DNA of 64,000 nucleotides from contig JANRJY010000081.1 of assembly GCA_033763735.1 (NCBI GenBank), forward strand, positions 1-64,000, in the 5' to 3' direction. The stretch comes from JANRJY01 sp033763735 (GTDB lineage: Bacteria; Bacteroidota; Bacteroidia; Cytophagales; UBA9547). The translations under genes and the position numbers were made by a program. The notes under the pieces were generated by a model. The model ran no database searches. It had not been told where the DNA came from and saw only the letters and a list, made by a program, of their open reading frames with translations. Below are positions 33,710 through 43,796 of this stretch, piece after piece. The stretch's first letter is position 1. Every line of letters begins with the position of its first letter.

Positions 33710-35127
33710 CAAAGTATCGCTCACTCGCGCAAATCAGCACTGAAATTAGTGCCGGTAAGTTATCGTGCGAAATTCTTGTAAGTCAATATTTAAAAACCAT
33801 CCAAGCTAAAAACACCTCCCTAAATGTGTTTTTGGACGTGTATGGTGATGAGGCTTTAGCAAGAGCAAAAGAAATAGATCAAAAAATAAAGTCGGGAACT
33901 GCAGGCAAGCTTGCCGGAATGGTTGTAGGGATTAAAGATGTATTATCTTATCAAAATCACGGTTTGCAAGCTGCTTCCAAAATTTTGGACAAATTTGTGG
34001 CTCAATATAATGCTACCGCAGTACAAAGATTGATTGATGCAGATGCGATTATTATTGGTCGACAAAACTGTGATGAATTTGCAATGGGTTCATCAAACGA
34101 AAAATCAGCGTTTGGGCCAGTAAAAAACGAAATTGGCGAAAACAGAGTTCCCGGAGGATCTTCCGGAGGTTCCGCAGTGGCTGTACAAGCAGACATGTGT
34201 TTGGTGTCCTTAGGCTCTGATACGGGAGGTTCGGTTCGTCAACCAGCTTCATTCTGTGGCATAATTGGTTTAAAGCCAACCTATTCCAGAATATCTCGTT
34301 GGGGACTTATTGCATATGCCTCATCTTTTGATTGTATTGGTATATTTGGACATAGTGTAGAAGATGTTGCACTGGTACTTGAAGTGATAGCAGGAGCGGA
34401 TGAAAAAGATAGTACGGTAAGTCAAAAACCTGTGCCTAACTATGTTTCCAATCTTAAAGAAAATAAAAAGTATAAAATTGCTTACTTAGAAGAAGGGATA
34501 ACCAATGAAAGTGTACAGTTAGACACCAGAAATGCTGTCAAAGCAGAATTAGAAAAAATAAAAAGCCTTGGACACAGCATACATCCGGTGCACTTACCAT
34601 TGCTAAAATATTCAGTGCCATCATATTATATCCTTACAACTGCAGAAGCAAGTTCCAATTTGTCGCGTTATGATGGAGTTAAGTTTGGGATGAGAAGTGC
34701 TGCAACAACAGATTTAATGTCGATGTACAAAAAAACTAGGGCTGAAGGATTTGGCAAAGAGGTAAAAAAACGAATTATGCTGGGTTCATTTGTACTAAGT
34801 GCCAGTTATTATGATGCTTATTACACCAAAGCACAAAAAATAAGAAGATTAATCAAAAATGAATTTGATGAAATTTTCAAAAATCATGATTTGTTGGTAA
34901 TGCCTACAAGTCCGATAACAGCATTTAAAATTGGTGAATTAACGAACGACCCGATGGCCATGTATTTGGCTGATATATTTACGGTTTCAGCAAATATCAT
35001 CGGTGCTCCGGGTATTTCCATACCTATTGGAAAAGATTCAGAAGGTTTGCCAATTGGACTACAAATTATGGCACCTGATTTCAAAGAAGAAGAATTACTT
35101 AAATTTTCTTATCAACTTTCTGAATAA
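33706..35127 (+). CDS. gatA: Asp-tRNA(Asn)/Glu-tRNA(Gln) amidotransferase subunit A
   Basis: This 473-residue amidase-signature enzyme generates ammonia from glutamine for transamidation of mischarged tRNA. The Ser-cisSer-Lys triad is visible as K77 (VGIKDVLS), S152 (PGGSSGGSA) and S176 (GSDTGGSVRQPASF). KPTYSRISRWGLIAYASSFD is also diagnostic of GatA. The start is GTG, coupled to tatA. gatB and gatC are not in the window, so the complex is encoded at split loci. Confidence 0.95.
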   Translation: MTKYRSLAQISTEISAGKLSCEILVSQYLKTIQAKNTSLNVFLDVYGDEALARAKEIDQKIKSGTAGKLAGMVVGIKDVLSYQNHGLQAASKILDKFVAQYNATAVQRLIDADAIIIGRQNCDEFAMGSSNEKSAFGPVKNEIGENRVPGGSSGGSAVAVQADMCLVSLGSDTGGSVRQPASFCGIIGLKPTYSRISRWGLIAYASSFDCIGIFGHSVEDVALVLEVIAGADEKDSTVSQKPVPNYVSNLKENKKYKIAYLEEGITNESVQLDTRNAVKAELEKIKSLGHSIHPVHLPLLKYSVPSYYILTTAEASSNLSRYDGVKFGMRSAATTDLMSMYKKTRAEGFGKEVKKRIMLGSFVLSASYYDAYYTKAQKIRRLIKNEFDEIFKNHDLLVMPTSPITAFKIGELTNDPMAMYLADIFTVSANIIGAPGISIPIGKDSEGLPIGLQIMAPDFKEEELLKFSYQLSE

Positions 35128-35169
35128 TTTACGTATATTGTATATGTATTATTATATTCTATTACTAAA

Positions 35170-36564
35170 ATGAAAATCAATATTGCTTTAGTGATATTTA
35201 TTGTCATTTTTTGTTGGTTTAACCCTTCATTTGCACAAGATTTTGAATCGGACGATAGTCCAATGCAGATGATTCCTGTTGATAAAATTCCCGAACCGGC
35301 CCCTCTATTTATTGAAGATAATGTTGAAGCGCCTCACAAGGATTCCGTACAAGCCAGGTTAAAGAAAATTGAAAAAACTATTCCTCTGTCTTTCAATCAA
35401 ACTATTTATTCTTTTATTCATTATTTCACAGTAAGAAATAGAGAATATTCAAGAATGGTACTTCGTAGAAAGGATGCCTATTTTCCTATTTTTGAAAAGA
35501 TACTAAAGGAAAATAATATGCCCGATGAACTTAAGTATTTATCAATTGTTGAGTCAGGCTTAAATCCGCGTGCAAAATCAAGAGCTGGGGCTGTAGGTTT
35601 GTGGCAGTTTGTATCAAATACCGGAAAATATTATAAACTTAACATTGATTGGTATTTTGATGAAAGATCAGATCCGGAGAAATCAACTAAAGCTGCTTGT
35701 GAATATTTGCGTTATTTGCATGATATGTTTGGCAATTGGGAATTAGCCTTAGCTGCATACAATTGTGGTCCCGGAAATGTACGTAAAGCAATTAAAGCCT
35801 CTAGAAACAAAAGAGATTTTTGGGAAATTTATTATAATCTCCCTCGCGAAACCAGAAGCTATGTACCTCAGTTTATTGCCATTAGCTATTTGATGAATTA
35901 TAGCAATGAGCATAATTTATTTGCTGATTATTATGAAAGCATACATAATACACACACTATTTATGCAGATCAATATATCAACTTGGATCAATTAGCTAAG
36001 CAATTGGATATATGTCCTGAAGATTTGCAAAAACTTAATCCGACCTTGATCAGAAACAGAGTGCCCGCTTATGCGGTGAACTTTCCTGTAAAAATTCCTG
36101 CTGAAAAAGTTCACATTTTGATGAGCAACTATTGTGCAATTATGGATTCATGTTCTAAAATGGGAAGCGAGGAACTAATAGAAAGTATAAATCCATTTTC
36201 AGAGCGTTCGAAATATCGAAATTCGGTAACACACATTGTGAAAAAGGGAGAAGTATTAGGCGCAATTGCGCGTAAATACAAAGTTACAAGCACTGAAATA
36301 ATGGCGTGGAACAATTTGAAATCCAAAACATTAAAATATGGTCAGAAACTGACAGTATGGAGAGATGGGGTTCAGCAAAATACGGACAAAGTTGATACTC
36401 AAATTGCTTTTAAACCAGGCAAAAAAAATGTGTATAAAGTACAGCCAGGTGACACCCTATGGAGCATTTGTCAAAAAATGGATGTGCCGGTATCGAAGCT
36501 TAAAAAACTAAATAAACTAAAATCTAATGAGCTTAAAGCTGGTATGAAATTAATAATCAGCTAA
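35170..36564 (+). CDS. MltD-like lytic transglycosylase with two LysM domains
   Basis: This 464-residue secreted peptidoglycan hydrolase has a signal peptide (to about FAQ23), an SLT-type catalytic domain (about 100-230) with catalytic E128 in SIVESGLNPRAKSRAGAVGLWQF and the AAYNCGPGNVRKA motif, and two LysM peptidoglycan-binding modules at the C-terminus (about 355-398, THIVKKGEVLGAIARKYKV; and about 420-464, YKVQPGDTLWSICQKM). It cleaves glycan strands to 1,6-anhydro products. It lies 42 bp after gatA. Confidence 0.94.
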   Translation: MKINIALVIFIVIFCWFNPSFAQDFESDDSPMQMIPVDKIPEPAPLFIEDNVEAPHKDSVQARLKKIEKTIPLSFNQTIYSFIHYFTVRNREYSRMVLRRKDAYFPIFEKILKENNMPDELKYLSIVESGLNPRAKSRAGAVGLWQFVSNTGKYYKLNIDWYFDERSDPEKSTKAACEYLRYLHDMFGNWELALAAYNCGPGNVRKAIKASRNKRDFWEIYYNLPRETRSYVPQFIAISYLMNYSNEHNLFADYYESIHNTHTIYADQYINLDQLAKQLDICPEDLQKLNPTLIRNRVPAYAVNFPVKIPAEKVHILMSNYCAIMDSCSKMGSEELIESINPFSERSKYRNSVTHIVKKGEVLGAIARKYKVTSTEIMAWNNLKSKTLKYGQKLTVWRDGVQQNTDKVDTQIAFKPGKKNVYKVQPGDTLWSICQKMDVPVSKLKKLNKLKSNELKAGMKLIIS

Positions 36565-36600
36565 TATATTTTTTAGTGATTTACTCACCCTATTTAATTT

Positions 36601-37881
36601 ATGAATGTTTTAATTATTGGTTCCGGAGGCAGAGAAAGTGCTTTTGGATGGAAAATTTCACAAAGTAAGTTATTAAGCCAATTATTCATTGCTCCCGGGA
36701 ATCCCGGAACTAAAGCATATGGCACTAATGTACCCATTTCGATTACTGATTTTGAAGCGTTGGGTAAGTTTTGTATTCAAAATTTTATTGAAATTGTAGT
36801 TGTAGGGCCGGAATTACCACTTGTTGAGGGGATTTATGATTATTTTGAAAACAATTCTTCTCTAAGGCAAATAAGTGTAATTGGTCCCTCCAAATTGGGA
36901 GCACAATTAGAAGGTTCCAAAGATTTTTCGAAAGCATTTATGATTAAGTATGGTATTCCTACTGCTTCTTATGAAACTTTTACAGAAGATAACTTAAAAG
37001 AAGGCATTGAATATTTGACCAAATTGAAACCACCATATGTCCTAAAAGCTGATGGATTGGCTGCAGGAAAAGGAGTTATTATTACCGAAAAATTGGAAGA
37101 GGCCCAATCTGTTTTAAATCAAATGATTGTAAACAAATCTTTTGGAGAAGCCAGTGCAAAAGTTGTTATAGAGGAATATTTGAATGGAATTGAGGTATCT
37201 GTTTTTGTATTGACCGATGGCAAAAATTATCTGATTTTACCTGAAGCAAAGGACTATAAACGTATTGGTGAAGGGGATACCGGACCTAATACGGGTGGAA
37301 TGGGTGCCGTGTCACCTGTATATTTTGCAGACGAAAAATTCATGCAAAAAGTTGAAAATGAAATAATTAAACCGACAATTGAAGGATTAAAAAAAGAAAA
37401 TATCAATTACAAAGGATTCATTTTTATTGGTTTAATGAATGTAAAGGGCAATCCCAAAGTAATTGAATACAATTGCCGTATGGGTGACCCGGAGACAGAA
37501 GTAGTTCTGCCAAGAATAAAGTCAGACTTACTTGAAATTTTGTCAAAGGTTAAAAATCAGTTATTGAATAATTGTAGACTTGAAGTTGAAAAGCATGTTG
37601 CAACAACGGTAATGTGTGTGGCAGGAGGATATCCTGATGAGTACAAAAAAGGAGATGTAATCAGTGGAATAGATAAAGTAAAAGATGCCATTCTTTTTCA
37701 TGCCGGAACTTCTGAAAATGCAGAAAATAAAGTGGTTACAAACGGAGGAAGGGTAATGGCTCTCACAGGCATAGGATCCACAATTGAGGAAGCACTGAAA
37801 AAATCAATTGCTGCAGCAAATACAATTCAGTGGAGAGATAAATATTTCCGGAAAGATATTGGAAAGGACTTGATGAGTTAA
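36601..37881 (+). CDS. purD: Phosphoribosylamine-glycine ligase PurD
   Basis: This 426-residue ATP-grasp enzyme makes GAR in purine synthesis. Seen: the N-terminal VLIIGSGGRESAFGWKI, the ATP-grasp core YVLKADGLAAGKGVII, EEYLNGIEVSVFVLTDG, KRIGEGDTGPNTGGMGAVSP and YNCRMGDPETEVVLPR. Its stop overlaps the stop of the convergent kinase gene (shared TTAA). Confidence 0.96.
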   Translation: MNVLIIGSGGRESAFGWKISQSKLLSQLFIAPGNPGTKAYGTNVPISITDFEALGKFCIQNFIEIVVVGPELPLVEGIYDYFENNSSLRQISVIGPSKLGAQLEGSKDFSKAFMIKYGIPTASYETFTEDNLKEGIEYLTKLKPPYVLKADGLAAGKGVIITEKLEEAQSVLNQMIVNKSFGEASAKVVIEEYLNGIEVSVFVLTDGKNYLILPEAKDYKRIGEGDTGPNTGGMGAVSPVYFADEKFMQKVENEIIKPTIEGLKKENINYKGFIFIGLMNVKGNPKVIEYNCRMGDPETEVVLPRIKSDLLEILSKVKNQLLNNCRLEVEKHVATTVMCVAGGYPDEYKKGDVISGIDKVKDAILFHAGTSENAENKVVTNGGRVMALTGIGSTIEEALKKSIAAANTIQWRDKYFRKDIGKDLMS

Positions 37882-39836
37882 CCTTTTGGTATTTCTATTT
37901 TGAATATGCTTCCTTTGTGCTCTTCACTTTCAAATGTGATTTTTGCATTTATTTTTTCGCAAGCTATTTTGCAAATATATAACCCAACACCTGTTCCTTT
38001 GCTTTGAACAGATCCGCGATAATAAATATTAAATATATTTTCTTTTATGTTTTCATTCATTCCAATACCATTATCGGCAAAATAAATTATATTTTGATTA
38101 TGAGTTTCCTCAAAATATATATGCAAAAATGAATGCTCTTTTGTAGAATCAGAAAAATCAAAAGCATTTTGAATAATAATATTCATAATCTCATTAATTA
38201 TGTATCGATCGGTAAAAATGTAAACACCCTTGGGAATACTTATTTCAATATTCATCTTTTCAATTGGTGAGCTATGATACATAATTACTTTGTTGATTTG
38301 TTCTTCCAGATTATTAATTTCATATTTTACAGGCCATTTATCTATTGTAAGTATTTTGTTAACATCTGTAAATATATTTTCAAGACTCTGAGAAGCATTT
38401 TCTATCATTCTGAAATACTCCCTTACTTGTTCGGATTTGTCAGTTTTTCCAATCGAAACCAGTCCTTTAATAGTAGCAACCGGGCCTCTGATATAATGTG
38501 AAATGGCAAACACGAATGAATCTAATTGTTTGTTTTTCTCCTCGAGTTGAAATGAACGTTGGCTTATCTGCCTACCCAAATCTTTATTTAATTCGTCCTT
38601 AAGTTGTTGATTTACTTCAAGTTGTTCCAAATAATTATTTAAAGCATCTTGTTTTTCAATTGATATAACTCTAATTTTTTGCCATGAATGAAAGAATATG
38701 AGCAAAACAGGAATAAAAAATATGTATTGTGCCAAGGAAGGTTGATTGAAATTGGAAGGAATGAATGTATATAAGCCATTATCCATGCCTATTTTGAAAA
38801 TATATCCTAACCAAACTAATGATATCGCTATTAACTCAATTCGGTATTTTCGATGCTGATATAAAACTAAAAACGCGAAAACAACAACAGGAGCAATAAA
38901 AAATTGCTCCACAAAACTATTCATCAATAATTTATTTTGAAATATTAAAGTCGCAACCAAGTAAATGATTCTTGCATAAATAATTAGATGGATAAATAGT
39001 ATGCCATTTTTTGACAATAAATTTTTTTCCATTAAAACAGATTTAACATAAAGAATAAAAAATACAACAGAACCAAAGTACAACAAATGAAAAATGAGAT
39101 AATGAACAATATCAGCACTCGAAAAAAAGTAGGATAAAAACAGATAAGTGGTCTTATAATAAACATGATAAGTAAAAAATGAAAAAACAAATATTAACCA
39201 AACATTAAGCTGGATAAAGGACGTTTCTTTAGTAATATAAATCATTAAAACGCAAACAAAAATCAAGAAAATGTAGAGTCCAATTACTACACCTCGCTGA
39301 ATAAAATTAGGAAACTCATTATTAAAATGTTTGAGTATTGGCGTTATAATAAGCATTTCATCACCTTTTCTATAAATGCTTTCAATTCGAACGTAATAAG
39401 TAACCGGCAGTTTGCTGATTGAAATAATTCCAACTTGATCGAGATATTTAGAAAAATTTAAACTCGTTTTTTTACTTTTTGATGTTTCAATTAGTTTGTT
39501 TTTAATGGGGTCAAAAAAATATATATCTATTTCATTAATGTTGTTTGGAGTTATGATTATATAATCATTTTGTTCAAAATTTTCTATATCAAACTTGATC
39601 CAATATACTTTTGAAAAATTTTGTGATTCGATGTCTTCAGCTGGTACAAAGGCATTAGGTTCAAGGCTTATAATATCTTCGTAAGTTAATAACCCTTCTT
39701 TATCTAAAAAAACATCAATATTTTTTACCTTTATTATTAAATCTTCGTTTTTTTCTAATAGGAAATTTTTGTGTGCAAACGATTGCATTGATAATAAACA
39801 CCCAAAAGAAAACAAAAAACAAAATCGAATCATCAA
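37878..39836 (-). CDS. 7TMR-DISM membrane histidine kinase
   Basis: This 652-residue sensor kinase has a signal peptide, a periplasmic DISMED2-like domain (about 25-175, including the YYVRIESIYRKGDEM-type strand), seven hydrophobic helices (about 180-390), a coiled coil, and a HisKA-like segment with the acceptor His at about 447 (FAISHYIRGPVATIKGL), followed by HATPase_c (NEIMNIIIQNAFDFS, DNGIGMNENIKENIF, KGTGVGLYICK). No response regulator is adjacent. It sits 28 bp after the rhamnosidase gene, in the same direction, so it may be co-transcribed with the catabolic cluster. Confidence 0.9.
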   Translation of the reverse strand: MMIRFCFLFSFGCLLSMQSFAHKNFLLEKNEDLIIKVKNIDVFLDKEGLLTYEDIISLEPNAFVPAEDIESQNFSKVYWIKFDIENFEQNDYIIITPNNINEIDIYFFDPIKNKLIETSKSKKTSLNFSKYLDQVGIISISKLPVTYYVRIESIYRKGDEMLIITPILKHFNNEFPNFIQRGVVIGLYIFLIFVCVLMIYITKETSFIQLNVWLIFVFSFFTYHVYYKTTYLFLSYFFSSADIVHYLIFHLLYFGSVVFFILYVKSVLMEKNLLSKNGILFIHLIIYARIIYLVATLIFQNKLLMNSFVEQFFIAPVVVFAFLVLYQHRKYRIELIAISLVWLGYIFKIGMDNGLYTFIPSNFNQPSLAQYIFFIPVLLIFFHSWQKIRVISIEKQDALNNYLEQLEVNQQLKDELNKDLGRQISQRSFQLEEKNKQLDSFVFAISHYIRGPVATIKGLVSIGKTDKSEQVREYFRMIENASQSLENIFTDVNKILTIDKWPVKYEINNLEEQINKVIMYHSSPIEKMNIEISIPKGVYIFTDRYIINEIMNIIIQNAFDFSDSTKEHSFLHIYFEETHNQNIIYFADNGIGMNENIKENIFNIYYRGSVQSKGTGVGLYICKIACEKINAKITFESEEHKGSIFKIEIPKG

Positions 39837-39864
39837 CTAATAATTGATAGTAAAAATAGGGAAT

Positions 39865-42195
39865 CTATTTCAATGTTATTACTTGTTTGCCAGATTTGAG
39901 TTTGATGATGTCATTTTTCCATGACAAAGTGCCGGAAAGATTATCAGGAAGATATATAGATGCGGAAATAGTATTGGATTTGTTTTTTATGTATGAAACA
40001 GTTATTACACCTTTGGGAGTCGGTATAGAGCCCCTGGCATTATCTAAATAACCCAAATTTGGCAGAATTTTTACGGTGTTGAAACCTTCAGAGCCCGGCT
40101 CAACACCCAGAACAGTTGCTAGCATATCATAAACGGGACTAGCGCTCCAGGCATGGCAATCACTTCGAGTGGGTTCGTCTCTTTCGGCAAATGTGGTTAA
40201 ACCTAATTGAAGCATTTTTTTCCAAGGATCAAGTTTGGTTAGATAAAGATCGGACATTTTTGCTTTTTTCATCGCTTGCAGCAAATAGAATTGATAATAA
40301 TATGAGGCTTGAATAAGACTTTTATTTTCAAACATGTTTTGAATAAGTTTTTTTTCGTTTTCCAATTTGCATGCTCCGGTCAATATTGCCATTGCTTGTG
40401 CATGTTGGCTGATGGAGTTCACATTGTTCGGAAAATCTGTGAAAAGTTGAAGTTTATCATCCCAATAATATTTTCTTACACTTTCAATAAGTACTTGACT
40501 TTCAGTTTTGTACTGCTGAGATAATTCTTTGTCACCAATTAATTCCATCAAGTTGCTTGATTTTTGAAGTGCCAAAATATATTGAAGTAGATGAACGCAA
40601 CTTTTTCCGGTTTTTTCTGCACCCGGAGGCAAACCACTGGCTGTATCCGTACCTACCCATTTCCATTGAGCGGTCCAATCGACAAAGTTCCAGTAAGGTA
40701 ATCGACCCAACAGATTTTCCTTTGTTAATCGCGACTTATGCCAAGAGAGTATTTTTTGAATGGATTGTTTATGCTCTTTTGCAAAATCCAATGCAGGTCG
40801 GTGCATGACCAAATCATGCAACATTACAATATAAAACAGGGAGAATGGAGGGATAATTTGTTGTCCAAATTGATCGGGATATCTGCTTCTGGTAAGACTA
40901 TCTTTTCCGATTGAGTTTTTGAACTCTGTCAATGCTTTTCTGATTAAACGATCATCTTCAAAAGCATAAAGCGAAATGAGTCCTTGAATGCGGGTATCAC
41001 CTATGTACTGCAATTGTTCAAAATAAGGACAATCCATATATGTATCAGCGGCACATAATTTGGCCGTTCGAATGCCTACATTCCAGATTTTGGTAAGTTC
41101 AGGATCGGATGATTGGAATACACCTTTTTCTTCAAACGGGTAACCGGTTGACACAATACTCATGCCATTGATAGTTAAAGGGAAATCATATGTATTAATG
41201 GTTATTAGCATATACCTGAATGTACGGAAGTACGAGGGAGAGAATGTCCTATTTAATTTTCCATCTGGGATAATTTCATCATAATAACCAAGAAAAAATT
41301 TGTTGTTTATTGAGTCCCTATGACCTTTGATTTCGTCATTTTGATTTTGTGTTTCATATAAGGACTCGGCATACCTAATTGAAATTCGTGCGTTTGCTGC
41401 GCCTGAAAATGTAATCACAGGAAATGCGTTGGTTAGCTGTTGATGGTCATATAGTATGCTTATCTTGGACCAATGTCCGATTCTTGTAGGTTGGTTATTT
41501 GAAAATAGTTGCTGAAATGGTTGCGGGTTAATTTCGAAATTATAGTTTTTGACAGATCGAATAACGCCATTAGGCTGAATTTTTAATGATAGCAATGGAA
41601 TAGGTGATTCTTTTGCATTTATTACGGTATTGATTTTTGTTGCTGATTTCCAATCGGTATCATCAAAGTTTATTTCTTTCCAACCCCAAGGGTAATATGA
41701 GGACATAAATTGTTCTCTTGACCCAACATAGATATGGTCCTCAAGTATGGGTGTGGTGGAGGTACATTCCATTGTTTTCCAACTTTCATCTGAATTAATT
41801 ATTTCAGATTCGACGTTTTTGCCTTTGATAAAAAGTCCACACATGTTGCTTATTTCGCTTAAGGAGCGATTTGGTCCTCTATTTACTACCTCTACTGCAA
41901 TGATATTACTACCTGACTTTAAATATTGTGCTATATCAATAGTATGACCATACCAATTGTAATGGTCTCCTTTTGAAGGTCCATAGCAAATATATTGTCC
42001 ATTTATATTGAGTTTGAATCTTTGGTCAGCCGAAATAAAGATTTCAAAGTTTGTAGGTGCTTTTTTGAAATCAATTTTTTTTCTGAAAAGTTGCGTTTGA
42101 TATTCGTTATTAAGACTGTTTTTGTTGCCTATCCAATATGCATCATTGGCTAGTGTCCAATTTGTAATTATTAAAAGAATCAATAATTTCTTCAT
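39865..42195 (-). CDS. GH78-type alpha-L-rhamnosidase-like protein (1)
   Basis: This 776-residue secreted glycoside hydrolase has a signal peptide (to about ANDAYW), N-terminal beta-sandwich domains (KLNINGQYICYGPSKGDHYNWYGHTIDI; LKSGSNIIAVEVVNRG) typical of bacterial rhamnosidases, an (alpha/alpha)6 catalytic domain and a C-terminal beta domain. The catalytic-loop region is YMDCPYFEQLQYIGDTRIQ, equivalent to the GH78 D-C-P-x-R-E...G-D block, so the acidic residues are kept. RSDCHAWSASPVYD is also family-like. It is the last gene of the catabolic operon and is paralogous to the gene at 46002-48410. Confidence 0.85.
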   Translation of the reverse strand: MKKLLILLIITNWTLANDAYWIGNKNSLNNEYQTQLFRKKIDFKKAPTNFEIFISADQRFKLNINGQYICYGPSKGDHYNWYGHTIDIAQYLKSGSNIIAVEVVNRGPNRSLSEISNMCGLFIKGKNVESEIINSDESWKTMECTSTTPILEDHIYVGSREQFMSSYYPWGWKEINFDDTDWKSATKINTVINAKESPIPLLSLKIQPNGVIRSVKNYNFEINPQPFQQLFSNNQPTRIGHWSKISILYDHQQLTNAFPVITFSGAANARISIRYAESLYETQNQNDEIKGHRDSINNKFFLGYYDEIIPDGKLNRTFSPSYFRTFRYMLITINTYDFPLTINGMSIVSTGYPFEEKGVFQSSDPELTKIWNVGIRTAKLCAADTYMDCPYFEQLQYIGDTRIQGLISLYAFEDDRLIRKALTEFKNSIGKDSLTRSRYPDQFGQQIIPPFSLFYIVMLHDLVMHRPALDFAKEHKQSIQKILSWHKSRLTKENLLGRLPYWNFVDWTAQWKWVGTDTASGLPPGAEKTGKSCVHLLQYILALQKSSNLMELIGDKELSQQYKTESQVLIESVRKYYWDDKLQLFTDFPNNVNSISQHAQAMAILTGACKLENEKKLIQNMFENKSLIQASYYYQFYLLQAMKKAKMSDLYLTKLDPWKKMLQLGLTTFAERDEPTRSDCHAWSASPVYDMLATVLGVEPGSEGFNTVKILPNLGYLDNARGSIPTPKGVITVSYIKNKSNTISASIYLPDNLSGTLSWKNDIIKLKSGKQVITLK

Positions 42196-42200
42196 GAAGT

Positions 42201-43796
42201 TTAGTTTAATTTCAAGTTGAGTATATCACTTGTTTTCCATCCCAAACGATGTGCCACAAAATATAAGCTATCTGTATTGGGTTTTTGAAATGGTTCTGTA
42301 TAAATTTTCCAACTGTCAGCCAATTTAGTTTTGTAAGATACGGTAACACCAGGAACGGTACTTATGAATTTGATAGTGCTCCCTTCGATTATATAATTGG
42401 GATTAGGTGTAATAGGTTGAACTTTATTAGGCCAAAATTGATTGGCTATTTCTGTTTCGGGAATTAATCCTTTATCATTTATTTCAACCATCCAATTGTT
42501 TAAAGCGGTTCTGAGTTCGAGTAATTTGTCTTTATATTCTTTTTGAGTTGCCAGGTTATTCAATTCCCAAGGGTCATTTTTTAGATCAAATAGTTCTTCT
42601 GCAGGTTTGTTTTTGCGCATTACCGTTTTTTGAATTGGAGAAAGTTTATTAAGACTATCCAATAGATACAATTCTTTTACCCCTTCTTGATTTTTGCGGA
42701 ATTTGATATTAATAAATTGCTCTTTTTCGGGGTAGAAATTCTTAATGTATTTGAATCGCCCATCATTAACGGCTCTAATACAATCATACTTTTCATCAAA
42801 TCGATCGGCATTGTAAAAGCCATATTTTCTTTTTTCATTTCCCAATAGGTCTTTACCATGCATATATTCAGGTGTTTTGATTCCATAAAAATTTAATATT
42901 GTAGGACCTAAATCCATTAAATAAACCAAATTATCATTTCTTTTCCCTGCTAGTTTTTTATTGGGCATTCTTATGATTAATGGCACTCTTAATCCGGTTT
43001 CATATACAGTTCTTTTGGAACGAGGCAATCCATCTCCATGATCACCGGTAAGAATAATAATTGTGTTTTCAAGCTCTTTATTGTCTTCAAGCATTTTTAA
43101 GATTTTGCCTATTTTGTGGTCAACAAATTTCAAATTATTGTATTGAGCAATCCAGTCGCCACGGGTTTTGGCAGTTTGCGGTAAATAGGGTGGTACTTTT
43201 ACTTTAGAACTATCAATAAGTAAAGGCACATTGGTTCGGCACCAACTCCAAATTTGAGATTCGTGCGTCTCCCAAAAGTTTATTTGCTTGAAAAAAGGAC
43301 GTTGTTTGGGCAACTCATATCGGTCAATTTCATCATTTTTGCTATATTCATCCCATGTGAATGGAGAGGGTTTGAATTGATAATCTGTTTTGTTGGAGCA
43401 TATGGTATATATGCCATTTTCGCGCAGTATATCAGGGAAACAACGAACTTGTGTAGGCGGAACTACTTCATATACCGGAATGTTCGGAAAATTGGGTTTG
43501 CTTTCAATACGCATATTATGAGCGCCAATCGCAGAAGGAAACATACCTGTGATAATGGAAGCCCTACTGGGTGCACACACCCCTGTGCATGCATAAGCTT
43601 TATCGAATACGATGCCTTCTTTAGCCAAACGGCTGATGTTGGGTGTTTCAATGGTATAGTCTCCATAAAAGTCAAAATGAGGGCTCAAATCTTCCAGATC
43701 TAACCAAAGAACGTTGTAGCGTTTAGTTTCTGCTGATTTGAAACTAAATGTTATGGTTATGACTAAGGCTAATAATATTGATTTTACCAATTTCAT
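42201..43796 (-). CDS. S1-family sulfatase with C-terminal chitobiase-like module
   Basis: This 531-residue secreted sulfatase has the formylglycine target C74 in TGVCAPSRASIITG, metal-binding acidic residues (LWLDLEDLSPH) and the TGDHGDG motif. The overall pattern is closest to sulfamidase/heparan-type S1 sulfatases. Residues about 460-531 (YIIEGSTIKFISTVPGVTVSY...) look like a small beta module of the CHB_HEX_C type. It needs conversion of Cys74 by the FGE encoded three genes upstream. It directly abuts the next sulfatase gene. Confidence 0.9.
   Translation of the reverse strand: MKLVKSILLALVITITFSFKSAETKRYNVLWLDLEDLSPHFDFYGDYTIETPNISRLAKEGIVFDKAYACTGVCAPSRASIITGMFPSAIGAHNMRIESKPNFPNIPVYEVVPPTQVRCFPDILRENGIYTICSNKTDYQFKPSPFTWDEYSKNDEIDRYELPKQRPFFKQINFWETHESQIWSWCRTNVPLLIDSSKVKVPPYLPQTAKTRGDWIAQYNNLKFVDHKIGKILKMLEDNKELENTIIILTGDHGDGLPRSKRTVYETGLRVPLIIRMPNKKLAGKRNDNLVYLMDLGPTILNFYGIKTPEYMHGKDLLGNEKRKYGFYNADRFDEKYDCIRAVNDGRFKYIKNFYPEKEQFINIKFRKNQEGVKELYLLDSLNKLSPIQKTVMRKNKPAEELFDLKNDPWELNNLATQKEYKDKLLELRTALNNWMVEINDKGLIPETEIANQFWPNKVQPITPNPNYIIEGSTIKFISTVPGVTVSYKTKLADSWKIYTEPFQKPNTDSLYFVAHRLGWKTSDILNLKLN

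Noticed and set aside
43254..43703. 149-codon plus-strand ORF opposite a sulfatase gene
   Set aside because: It is antisense to a clear S1 sulfatase with conserved catalytic motifs; no independent support.
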